DNA from: Marinactinospora thermotolerans DSM 45154
Lineage (GTDB): Bacteria > Actinomycetota > Actinomycetes > Streptosporangiales > Streptosporangiaceae
Direction: 5' to 3'
DNA: 64,000 bases
NCBI RefSeq assembly: GCF_900167435.1
Contig: NZ_FUWS01000001.1
Span: 601,313-665,312, forward strand
Part shown: positions 8,871-16,765 of the stretch, one piece after another
How positions within the stretch are numbered: the stretch's first letter is position 1
Layout: every line of letters starts with the position of its first letter
Notes under the pieces: model-generated
The model's input: the letters and a program-made list of their open reading frames with translations, nothing else
Databases searched by the model: none
Told to the model about the DNA's origin: nothing
Made by a program: the position numbers and the translations under genes

Positions 8871-9488
8871 TCAGGCGGGGCCTGTCTCCCGCGTCCCCTC
8901 CCCGGCCACCGCCGCCGTCCGGCCGTCCTGGTCCGGCGCCGCGTCCTGACCGTCCTCCCCGGGCGGGTCGAAACGGGGAACGTCCCCTCGCCAGAGGCTG
9001 ACCGCGTCGAACAGGGCGTACTGGAGGACGGTGACGAAGGGCCACAGGAGCAGGGCGCTGTGTGCCCGCAGGTGCAGTCCCTCGCTGACGACGTCTCCCG
9101 GCCGGGCGGCCTCGATCGCGCGCTGGGCCGCGCCGGCGTCCAGGAGCGTCCCGACGCCCCACGCCGCGAGCGAACCGGTCAGCGCGCCCACCGCGAGTCC
9201 CAGCAGCATCGCCGAGCGCATGTCGACGCGCCGACGCACCGACAGGTGATGCTGGAGGAGGTAGCCCCCGTACCCGCACAGCAGGCCGGCCACCATCATC
9301 ATCAGCGCGTAGTGCCCCTCGGCGGCGAACGCGGTCTCCGACAGGGGGAAGGGCGCGGTGGCACCGCCCTCGACGACCGTCACCCGGGGCCGCGGCGCGA
9401 TCGCCCACCACAGCAGTCCCAGGAGCAGGCCCAGCACCGTCAGCAGCCCGAGCGCCGCGCCGCCGACGACGAGCCGTTGCCGCTTCAC
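8871..9488 (-). CDS. DUF2567-like membrane protein
   Basis: A 205-residue membrane protein of unknown function. Hydrophobic segments are at about residues 8-30, 60-80, 92-115 and 140-165; between the first two lies an extracytoplasmic-looking stretch with PRPRVTVVEGGATAPFPLSE. The C-terminal 40 residues are polar and acidic. The layout resembles the actinobacterial DUF2567 family, a judgement made from topology and the conserved PRP region, not from a search. GTG start at 9488. It converges with ybaK and is divergent from the DinB-like gene. Confidence 0.65.
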   Translation of the reverse strand: MKRQRLVVGGAALGLLTVLGLLLGLLWWAIAPRPRVTVVEGGATAPFPLSETAFAAEGHYALMMMVAGLLCGYGGYLLQHHLSVRRRVDMRSAMLLGLAVGALTGSLAAWGVGTLLDAGAAQRAIEAARPGDVVSEGLHLRAHSALLLWPFVTVLQYALFDAVSLWRGDVPRFDPPGEDGQDAAPDQDGRTAAVAGEGTRETGPA

Positions 9489-9605
9489 CGATCGCCCACC
9501 TCTCCCTCGCCGCCTCCGGCCGGGCGGTCCGCGCACCGAATCTATCCGCTGTTCCGGATCGGAAAAACGTGTGACGCCCGACGCGCCAATCACGACAATG
9601 GCCCC

Positions 9606-10124
9606 ATGTTGGACATCGACCCGCGTACGTCCCCGCCTCCCGCCGCCGACGAGCGGACCATGCTCACCGCCTGGCTGGACTGGCATCGCACCACCGTCCG
9701 CTGGAAGTGCGCCGGGCTGGACCCGACGCTGGCGGCACACGCCCCCTGGCCCACCTCCCCCCTGATGACGATCGCCGGACTCCTCTCACACCTGCGGTGG
9801 ATGGAGCACCACTGGTTCGAGGTCGTCATGCTGGGACTGCCCAACCGCTCCCCGTGCTCGGCCGAGGACCCCGACGCCGAATGGCGGCTGGGCGCCACGC
9901 TGCCCGTCGCCGCCCTGCTGGACGACTACGACGCCCAGTGCGCGCGCTCCCGGGAGATCACCGCCCGCCTGGAACTGGGCAACGCCGCGCGCCGGCGCGG
10001 CGCCCCCGGGCGTCCCCCCGTGACACTGCGCTGGGTGCTGACACACGTGCTGGAGGAGACCGCGCGCCACAACGGCCACCTGGACCTGTTGCGCGAATCC
10101 GGCGACGGGGCGACCGGCGTCTGA
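9606..10124 (+). CDS. DinB-like protein (DUF664 type)
   Basis: A 172-residue four-helix-bundle protein of the DinB/YfiT superfamily, whose members are metal-binding and often thiol transferases or have no known reaction. Histidines in the expected places are in LLSHLRWMEHHWFEVVMLG and HVLEETARHNGHLDLLRE. The helix pattern and the final ARHNGHLDLLRE fit the DUF664 branch seen in actinobacteria. ATG at 9606. It is a single gene, followed by about 300 bp that hold only inverted repeats before the dnaE stop. Confidence 0.8.
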   Translation: MLDIDPRTSPPPAADERTMLTAWLDWHRTTVRWKCAGLDPTLAAHAPWPTSPLMTIAGLLSHLRWMEHHWFEVVMLGLPNRSPCSAEDPDAEWRLGATLPVAALLDDYDAQCARSREITARLELGNAARRRGAPGRPPVTLRWVLTHVLEETARHNGHLDLLRESGDGATGV

Positions 10125-10240
10125 GCCCACCCCGCCGGGCGAGGAGGACGGGGCCGCGCGGCGTCCACGACGGCCCGCTCCCGGCCCCGCGGCACGTCGG
10201 CGGCGCCCCGGAGCAGGTCGGTGTCCAGGCGCCCGACGAA

Positions 10241-10284
10241 ACGGCCCGCCTCCCCTGAGACGGGCCGTCTCACGGGAGGCGGGC
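10241..10284. repeat. Overlapping inverted repeats between convergent genes
   Basis: The 296 bp between the DinB-like gene and dnaE hold no gene I can support. GCCCGCCTCCC-type arm 10244-10254 pairs perfectly with GGGAGGCGGGC at 10274-10284. Inside it, ACGGCCCG (10241-10248) can instead pair with CGGGCCGT (10261-10268), so the two hairpins exclude each other. There is no T-tract on either strand. Most likely it acts as a convergent-transcription barrier. Confidence 0.45.
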
Positions 10285-10420
10285 TCCACGGGCCGGGCCG
10301 ATCCCCTGGTGCCCGCCCTGGGCGCTTCCACGACATCGGCCGACATCACCGGGGCCGGGAGCCGCACGCCGGCCGGCCGTCTCCTCCCGCCGCCGGGAAG
10401 GCCCCGGGACCGGCGGGACG

Positions 10421-13400
10421 CTAGACGCCCCCCAGGCAGTTCGATCCCAGCAGCGCCTTCAGCTCGCCCATGAGTTCGGGCGAGGGCGCCACGCGCAGCT
10501 TGTCGTCGAGCGCGAACACCGTGGTGCGGGGACCGTTGTGGACCTGGAGATGGACCTGGGTCTGCCCCTGGTTGCGGGAGAGGATGTCCTTGAACTCCGC
10601 CACCACCTCGGGGACGACCCTGCTCAGCGGCAGGGACACCACGACCGGCTGGTCCTTACCGACCTTGGACAGGTCGGGCTGGATGACCTCCATCGCGATC
10701 AGCTTCGGGGTGTCCTCACGACGGTCGAGCCGCCCCTTGACGAACAGGATCGCGTCCTCGGCCAGCACCTGCGAGCACAGCTGGTAGGTGTTGGGGAAGA
10801 TCATGCAGTCCACGGCACCGCCCAGGTCCTCGAGCTGCGCCATCGCCCAGGAGTTGCCCTGCTTGGTGACCTTGCGGGTGAGGCCCGACAGCAGACCGCC
10901 GACCGTGACGGTGGTCCCGTCCGGGCGTTCGGCGAGATCGGCGACCGAGCAGTCGGTGTTGGAGGCCAGCATCCCCTCCAGGCCCAGCAGCGGGTGGTCG
11001 GAGACGTAGAGCCCGAGCATCTCCCGCTCGAAGGTGAGCAACGTGGTCTTGTCCCACTCCCCTTCGGGGATGGCCGGCACCACCTGGATGCCCGACTCCG
11101 GCTCGGTGATGCCGCCGAACAGCGAGTCCTGCCCGGCCGCCTCGGCCCGCTTGTGACCGATGATCGCGTCGATCGCCTGTTCGTGCACCAGGACCAGGCC
11201 CTTGCGCGGATGCCCGAACTCGTCGAAGGCGCCCGCCTTGATCAGCGACTCCACGACCCGCTTGTTGCAGACCTGGGCCGGGACCTTGTCCAGGAAGTCG
11301 GCGAATCCCGAGAAACGCCCCTTCTCCGTACGCGCCTTGACGATCGCGTCGACCACGTTGCCGCCGACGTTGCGGATCGCCGAGAGGCCGAAACGGATCT
11401 CGTCGGTGCCGCGCGGGGTGAACGTCGAGTCGGACTCGTTGACGTCGGGCGGCAGCACCTTGATGCCCATACGGCGGCACTCGTTGAGGTAGAGCGCGCT
11501 CTTGTCCTTGTCGTCGCCCACCGAGGTGAGGACGGCCGCCATGTACTCGGCCGGGTAGTTGGCCTTGAGGTAGGCGGTCCAGTACGAGACCAGCCCGTAG
11601 GCGGCGCTGTGCGCCTTGTTGAAGGCGTAGTCGGAGAAGGGGACGAGGATGTCCCACAGGGTCTTGATCGCCTCGTCGGAGAAGCCGTTGGCCTTCATGC
11701 CCTCGCTGAACGGCTTGAACTCCTTGTCGAGGACCTCCTTCTTCTTCTTGCCCATCGCGCGACGGAGCAGGTCGGCCTGGCCCAGGGTGTAGCCGGCGAC
11801 CGCCTGCGCGATCTGCATGACCTGCTCCTGGTAGACGATCAGGCCGTAGGTCGTGCCGAGGATGTCCTTGAGGGGTTCGGCGAGCTCCGGGTGGATCGGT
11901 GTGATCTCCTGGAGGCCGTTCTTGCGCAGCGCGTAGTTGATGTGGGAGTTCGCGCCCATCGGGCCGGGGCGGTACAGCGCGCCGACCGCGGAGATGTCCT
12001 CGAAGTGGTCGGGCTTCATCTGGCGCAACAGCGAACGCATCGGACCGCCGTCGAACTGGAAGACGCCGAGGGTGTCGCCCCGCTGGAGGAGTTCGAACGT
12101 CTTCTTGTCGTCGAGCCCCAGGGAGAGCAGGTCGATCTTCTCCCCCCGGTTGGCCTCGATGTTCTTGATGCAGTCGTCCATGATCGTGAGGTTGCGCAGG
12201 CCGAGGAAGTCCATCTTCATCAGCCCGAGCGTCTCGCACGTCGGGTAGTCGAACTGCGTGATGGTCACACCGTCGGCGGGACGGGTCATGACCGGGATGT
12301 GCTCGGTGATGGACTCGGAGCTCATGATGACGCCGGCGGCGTGGACACCTGTCTGGCGGATCAGCCCCTCCAGACCCTGGGCCAGGTCCATGACCTGCTT
12401 GACGTCGACGTCCTCCTCATAGAGCTTGCGCAGCTCACCGGCCTCGCTGTAGCGGGGGTGCTTCTCGTCGAAGATGCCGCTGAGGGGGATGTCCTTGCCC
12501 ATGACGGCCGGGGGGAACGCCTTGGAGATGCGGTCGCCCAGCGCGAAGGGGAAGCCCAGGACGCGCGATGCGTCCTTGATGGCAGCCTTCGCCTTAATGG
12601 TTCCGAACGTGGCGATCATGGCGACCTTGTCCTCGCCGTACTTCTCCGTCACGTAACGGATGACGTCACCGCGCCGGCGCTCGTCGAAGTCGACGTCGAT
12701 GTCGGGCGGGGACTCGCGCTCGGGGTTGAGGAACCGCTCGAAGATGAGGCTGTGCGGCAGCGGGTCGAGGTCGGTGATGCCCAGCGCGTAGGCCAGCAGC
12801 GCCCCCGCGGCCGATCCACGGCCCGGTCCCACCGCGATCCCGTTGGCCTTCGCCCAGTTGATGAAGTCGGCGACGACGAGGAAGTAGGAGGGGTAACGCT
12901 TCTGGATGATGACGTCGATCTCGTACTCGGCCTGCTTGATGTACTTCTCCGGCACACCGTCGGGGAAGCGCCGCTCCAGGCCCCGCAGCACCTCCTTGCG
13001 GAAGAAGCTCTCCTCCGTCTCCCCCTCCGGGATGGGGTACTTGGGCATCAGGTTGTAGTAGTCGAACATTCCGGAGGTGTCGATCATCTCCGCGATGACC
13101 AGGGTGTTGCGGCACCCCTCCTGCCAGGCGTCGGAGGAGTCGATCGCGCGCATCTCGTCCGCGCTCTTGAGGAAGTAACCGGATCCGGAGAAGCGGAACC
13201 GGTCGGTGTCGGCGAGCTTGGAACCGGTCTGGATGCACAGCAGCGCGTCGTGGGCGTCGCGCTCGCTCTCGTAGGTGTAGTGGGAGTCGTTGGTGACGAC
13301 GGTGCGCAGCCCCAGCTTCTTGGCGATCTCCAGCAGCCCCGAGCGGACCCGGGTCTCGATGTCGAGACCGTGGTCCATCAACTCGACGAAGTAGTTCTCG

Positions 13401-13948
13401 CGCCCGAAGATCTCGCGGTACTCCCCCGCGACCTTCAACGCCTCGTCGAACTGCCCCAGGCGCAGACGGGTCTGGACCGCTCCCGAGGGGCAGCCGGTGG
13501 TCGCGATGAGCCCCGCGGAGTGCTCCGCGATCAGCTCCTTGTCCATACGCGGCCACTTGCGCACGTGGCCTTCCTTGGAGGCCCGCGAGTTCAACTTGAA
13601 CAGGTTGTGCAGGCCCTCTTTGTTCTGCGCCCAGATGGTCTTGTGGTTGTAGAAACCACCACCGGAGACGTCGTCGTCCTTCTGCGAGGGGTCACCCCAG
13701 CGCACCCGCTCCTTGTGGAAGCGCGACTCGGGTGCGACGTATGCCTCGACCCCGATGATCGGGGTGACACCCGCGTTCTTGGCCTGCTTGTAGAAGTCGT
13801 AGGCGCCATGGACGTTGCCGTGGTCGGTCATGGCCACGGCCGGCATCTTCTCCCGCTGGGCCACTTCGAACAGCTGCTTCAACCGAGCCGCACCGTCGAG
13901 CATCGAGTACTCGGTATGGACGTGCAGGTGGACGAAGGAGTCGGCCAT
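10421..13948 (-). CDS. dnaE: DNA polymerase III alpha subunit DnaE
   Basis: Replicative DNA polymerase catalytic subunit. It has 1175 residues, normal for actinobacterial DnaE1. The N-terminal PHP domain opens with FVHLHVHTEYSMLDGAARL, followed by AMTDHGNVHGAYDFYKQAK. The polymerase core has GPGRGSAAGALLAYALG and the catalytic aspartates in PDIDVDFDE (about residues 415-423), then TGVHAAGVIMS, the fingers and helix-hairpin-helix region, and a C-terminal OB-fold (VTVGGLLSGLTRKVTKQGN). ATG at 13948, with GGGGAAA upstream; in-frame codons further upstream lack family similarity. It is a lone transcription unit on the minus strand. Confidence 0.97.
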   Translation of the reverse strand: MADSFVHLHVHTEYSMLDGAARLKQLFEVAQREKMPAVAMTDHGNVHGAYDFYKQAKNAGVTPIIGVEAYVAPESRFHKERVRWGDPSQKDDDVSGGGFYNHKTIWAQNKEGLHNLFKLNSRASKEGHVRKWPRMDKELIAEHSAGLIATTGCPSGAVQTRLRLGQFDEALKVAGEYREIFGRENYFVELMDHGLDIETRVRSGLLEIAKKLGLRTVVTNDSHYTYESERDAHDALLCIQTGSKLADTDRFRFSGSGYFLKSADEMRAIDSSDAWQEGCRNTLVIAEMIDTSGMFDYYNLMPKYPIPEGETEESFFRKEVLRGLERRFPDGVPEKYIKQAEYEIDVIIQKRYPSYFLVVADFINWAKANGIAVGPGRGSAAGALLAYALGITDLDPLPHSLIFERFLNPERESPPDIDVDFDERRRGDVIRYVTEKYGEDKVAMIATFGTIKAKAAIKDASRVLGFPFALGDRISKAFPPAVMGKDIPLSGIFDEKHPRYSEAGELRKLYEEDVDVKQVMDLAQGLEGLIRQTGVHAAGVIMSSESITEHIPVMTRPADGVTITQFDYPTCETLGLMKMDFLGLRNLTIMDDCIKNIEANRGEKIDLLSLGLDDKKTFELLQRGDTLGVFQFDGGPMRSLLRQMKPDHFEDISAVGALYRPGPMGANSHINYALRKNGLQEITPIHPELAEPLKDILGTTYGLIVYQEQVMQIAQAVAGYTLGQADLLRRAMGKKKKEVLDKEFKPFSEGMKANGFSDEAIKTLWDILVPFSDYAFNKAHSAAYGLVSYWTAYLKANYPAEYMAAVLTSVGDDKDKSALYLNECRRMGIKVLPPDVNESDSTFTPRGTDEIRFGLSAIRNVGGNVVDAIVKARTEKGRFSGFADFLDKVPAQVCNKRVVESLIKAGAFDEFGHPRKGLVLVHEQAIDAIIGHKRAEAAGQDSLFGGITEPESGIQVVPAIPEGEWDKTTLLTFEREMLGLYVSDHPLLGLEGMLASNTDCSVADLAERPDGTTVTVGGLLSGLTRKVTKQGNSWAMAQLEDLGGAVDCMIFPNTYQLCSQVLAEDAILFVKGRLDRREDTPKLIAMEVIQPDLSKVGKDQPVVVSLPLSRVVPEVVAEFKDILSRNQGQTQVHLQVHNGPRTTVFALDDKLRVAPSPELMGELKALLGSNCLGGV

Positions 13949-14193
13949 GGTGCTGTTTCCCCACATGCGGCTCGGTGGACTGGTGTGCCTCATGAGCCTA
14001 TGACGGTCACGGGGGTCACGGATCCCGATCCGGCGCTCGCCGTCCCCGGCGACGGGCAAGAGCCCGTCGTCACCCGCGGCGCGGACAGCGGTGGGGTGTC
14101 GCCGAGATCACCGCCCGCGGGGAGGTGGATCGGCGCGCGGGTCGCAGTGTCGGCGTGTCGGGGCCGTGCCCGGCGGCACGGCCCCGGCCAGGG

Positions 14194-14487
14194 TCACCGA
14201 GGGGGGTCGATGGTGTGCCGTTCCTCCTCGGCGACCTCCAGTCCGCTCTCGATGACGCCGTTCATGATGCGGGCGAGGCGTTCGGCGCCGAGGCGCGGCG
14301 CCCGCCGGGCCATCGCCGCCACGACCGCGCGTTCACGCTCGGGGTCGCGTCCGGCGAACCCGCCGACGGGCTTGAGACGTTGCACGTCGGCGGCGAGCAG
14401 GGCGCGCCGCTCCAGCAGTTCGGCCAGTGTCGCGTCGACCTCGTCGATACGGGCGCGCAGTTCGGCGAGGGAAGGGCTGGTGGTCAT
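14194..14487 (-). CDS. Chorismate mutase, AroQ class
   Basis: Converts chorismate to prephenate, the committed step to phenylalanine and tyrosine. It has 97 residues and is all-helical, as the AroQ fold requires: helix 1 LAELRARIDEVDATLAELLERRALLAADV holds the conserved R, D, E and R positions, followed by K (in RLKPVGG) and the ERERAVVAAMARRAPRLG helix, then IMNGVIESGLEVAEEE. There is no signal peptide. An upstream leader peptide with Phe and Tyr codons and a terminator suggests attenuation. The ATG at 14487 lies about 70 nt after the terminator. Confidence 0.92.
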   Translation of the reverse strand: MTTSPSLAELRARIDEVDATLAELLERRALLAADVQRLKPVGGFAGRDPERERAVVAAMARRAPRLGAERLARIMNGVIESGLEVAEEERHTIDPPR

Positions 14488-14560
14488 CTGGGTCGTCTCC
14501 TCGATCCGGTGGACGCGGCCGGCGGGCCCGTCCGGGAGGGAGGGACGGCCGACCGCCACG

Positions 14561-14600
14561 AAAAGGAAAAGAGCGCGAGGTCGGTGACCTCCGCGCTCTT
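14561..14600 (-). terminator. Attenuator terminator upstream of chorismate mutase
   Basis: Reading the minus strand, AAGAGCGCGGAGGTC and GACCTCGCGCTCTT form a 14-bp stem with one bulged G and a 3-nt loop, followed by TTTTCCTTTT. No longer minus-strand gene ends upstream of it, only the 20-codon leader, so it is best read as a conditional terminator in the chorismate mutase leader. A further perfect 11-bp pairing joins 14647-14657 (inside the leader ORF) and 14603-14613 (just before the terminator). Confidence 0.75.
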
Positions 14601-14623
14601 CGGCCGGCTCCGCTCCGCCGCCG

Positions 14624-14686
14624 TCACATGTCGGCGGCCGGCTGCTGCGGAGCCGGCTCGCTAAACAGGCGATAGCGGTGGAACAT
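14624..14686 (-). CDS. Phe/Tyr leader peptide of chorismate mutase attenuator
   Basis: A 20-codon ORF encoding MFHRYRLFSEPAPQQPAADM. Three of its first eight residues are aromatic (F2, Y5, F8). Y5 and F8 use TAT and TTT, which are rare in this GC-rich genome. Its ATG lies 7 nt after a TATCAT box, so translation should start at the 5' end of the mRNA. It is followed by the terminator described at 14561-14600 and then by a chorismate mutase of the Phe/Tyr pathway. Ribosome stalling at the aromatic codons when Phe or Tyr is scarce would change the downstream folding. The exact antiterminator pairing is not clear to me. Confidence 0.65.
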   Translation of the reverse strand: MFHRYRLFSEPAPQQPAADM

Positions 14687-14693
14687 GCCGCTG

Positions 14694-14699
14694 ATGATA
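14694..14699 (-). promoter_or_regulatory. Putative -10 box of chorismate mutase leader (leaderless)
   Basis: TATCAT on the minus strand, followed by CAGCGGC (7 nt) and the leader-peptide ATG. The rest of the interval up to 14907 is AT-richer than the surroundings and should also hold the promoter of the divergent protease gene; I see no clear operator in it. Confidence 0.5.
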
Positions 14700-14907
14700 C
14701 CGGACCCGCCCGTGCCCCAGGTGCCTTCCGGGAACCGGGACGACTTCGGAGACGTCGGATGGGATGATCCCTCGTGTCCGCTTTCACGTGTCCGCACCGT
14801 GATTCCTCCCGAAGGGAAGAATAAGGAAACGACCGAATCCCCCCTCCCCCTCCCACAGAATCGAAATACACGCCCCTGAACGATTCGAGGAAAGAGGCTG
14901 CGGCGCA

Positions 14908-16740
14908 ATGCCATCCCCTTCGCCCGGTTTCGACCTCTCTTGGCAGGTCCGGATCATGACCCCTGACGGTTACGTGGTGGGAGGCGGGATCCTGCTCCCC
15001 GGCGGCCACGTGGCGACCTGCGCCCATGTCGTGCGCGACGCGCTGTGCCTGGAGGACACGGACCTGCCACCGGCCCCGGCCGAGGTCGTCGTCGGCACCG
15101 AGGACGGACAGCGCCGCGCCGCCGGGCTCCTGGCCGAGCACTGGGACGACGCGCTCGACATCGCCGTGCTGACGCTGCGGGACGCGCATCCGGTCGGCGC
15201 GGCCGTCCAGTTGGGTCGTGTGGCCACGGGGCCCCGTCCGCGCAGGGTCCGCGTCCACGGCTATCCCCAGGGGGTCGAGGGCGGGTTGACGGCCCGCGCC
15301 GAGGTGGTGGGACGGGGCGGCACCCGTCTCGGACAGCTCCAGGTCGACATCGACCGCTCCCATCCCGTCCCGGTCGAGGGCGGTTTCAGCGGCTGCGGGG
15401 TGATCGACGATCTACAGGGCCGGGTGGTGGGCATCCTCACCAGCCGCGTCGAGGGGTTGATCCCCGAGGACGGGCGCACCGCCTTCATGATCCCGGTGGA
15501 ACAGGTCCCGTTCCTGCTGGATCTCCTCACCGCGCAGGAGGAGGCCACCCTCGCCGTCCGCCGCTGGCTGTCCGGTCTGCGCTTCGGCGCGATCCGCAGC
15601 GCCTTCGACGAGGCGATGCACGGCCGCGCCGACCATCCGCGGGAGGACTTCGGCACCGCCCTGGATGCCTACGACTACCTCGCCGACCTGACCCCCGACG
15701 ACGACGGCCTGCCACGCGACGCGATCTTCCTGGAGGAGGTGCGCGCGCGGGGCCTGTGGACCGGGGAGGGGCTGTCGGAGACCATCGACCGCCACCACCG
15801 CAACACCCTCGCCGAGGAGGAGTGGCGCGGGCTGATGCGACGCTCCCGGGCCCCCCGTCCCCCGGAACGGGCCGAGGCGCCCTGGCTCATCGTCTGCGCC
15901 GAACCGGTCGAAGGCGACCTCGACGGCCCCGAGCGCTACACCGTCACCTCCTGGACCGTCTCCGGGGGGCCGCGGCCCGGCTACAGCAGGGGGAGCGGCC
16001 GAACCGTCACCCGGGAGACGCTGGAGGAGACGGTGCTGGAGATGGTCGACGCCGCGAAGCGGCTGCCCGGGGCCGTCTCCCACGGCCTGAACCTCCAGTT
16101 CGTCCTCCCCTTCTCCCTGCTGGCGTGGCAGGTGACCAGGTGGGGGCGGCCGGCGCCGATCACCGGGATCGTCCAGCCCATCGGCGGCGCCCACGAGATC
16201 GTGCTGCGCTGCTGGGAACTCCTCTACAACGACCACCCGCAATGGCGGGACGTGCACGCCCAGTTACGCAAGCACCAGCACGCGCTTTCGGCCCGCAAGG
16301 AGGGCGACGTCTACTGGGTCTCGACCTCGACGACGAGCGAGACGGCCCGCAGGACGCTCAACACCCATCTGGCCGACGAGGAACTGGTCGCGTGCGTTCT
16401 GGGCGCAGATCCGCGCACCTCCGAAGGCTATGAACAGCTCGGCATCGCCCTGACCACCGGAATCCCGATCATCGTGTGGTTACGCGGAGACGCGGAGGGG
16501 ACGGAACTTTTCCACCGCCATGTGCGACCGTTTCTCGGCGGCGACCGGGAACGCCTCTCACTGGCGAAAATCGAGGCCCTTCCGCACGCCTTGAAAAAGT
16601 TCCGCACGGGAAGTGAGATAGGATCCCGGCAGGAGGGAAGCGGCTATGATCCGCTCGAAGTCAGCATGGTTTACGAAATTTCGTCACAAATGCCCGATCC
16701 GCCCGATCTTGCTGATTTCCACCCGCACCACAGCAGGTGA
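14908..16740 (+). CDS. Trypsin-like protease with VMAP C-terminal domain
   Basis: A 610-residue protein that opens with a chymotrypsin-fold serine protease: His40 in GGHVATCAHVV, Asp84 in DALDIAVLTL and Ser161 in EGGFSGCGVID complete the triad, and no signal peptide precedes it, so it acts in the cytoplasm. After a helical middle part (about 200-320) comes a C-terminal domain of the vWA-MoxR-associated protein (VMAP-C) type, with LNLQFVLPFSLLAWQVTRWG and, near the end, LGIALTTGIPIIVWLRGD. It starts a row with a MoxR ATPase and a vWA-STAND-TPR protein. In the published classification such proteases are effectors or effector activators of conflict systems; the target is unknown. The last 90 codons use many A/T-ending codons, unlike the rest. 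Confidence 0.85.
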   Translation: MPSPSPGFDLSWQVRIMTPDGYVVGGGILLPGGHVATCAHVVRDALCLEDTDLPPAPAEVVVGTEDGQRRAAGLLAEHWDDALDIAVLTLRDAHPVGAAVQLGRVATGPRPRRVRVHGYPQGVEGGLTARAEVVGRGGTRLGQLQVDIDRSHPVPVEGGFSGCGVIDDLQGRVVGILTSRVEGLIPEDGRTAFMIPVEQVPFLLDLLTAQEEATLAVRRWLSGLRFGAIRSAFDEAMHGRADHPREDFGTALDAYDYLADLTPDDDGLPRDAIFLEEVRARGLWTGEGLSETIDRHHRNTLAEEEWRGLMRRSRAPRPPERAEAPWLIVCAEPVEGDLDGPERYTVTSWTVSGGPRPGYSRGSGRTVTRETLEETVLEMVDAAKRLPGAVSHGLNLQFVLPFSLLAWQVTRWGRPAPITGIVQPIGGAHEIVLRCWELLYNDHPQWRDVHAQLRKHQHALSARKEGDVYWVSTSTTSETARRTLNTHLADEELVACVLGADPRTSEGYEQLGIALTTGIPIIVWLRGDAEGTELFHRHVRPFLGGDRERLSLAKIEALPHALKKFRTGSEIGSRQEGSGYDPLEVSMVYEISSQMPDPPDLADFHPHHSR

Positions 16741-16765
16741 AACCCCGTCCTAGGAAGGTCCGCCG

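Noticed and set aside
10538-14587. Plus-strand open frame of 1349 codons opposite dnaE
   Set aside because: It is the antisense shadow of dnaE. Its product is dominated by Val, Gly, Arg, Glu and His runs and shows no fold, and dnaE on the other strand is unmistakable.
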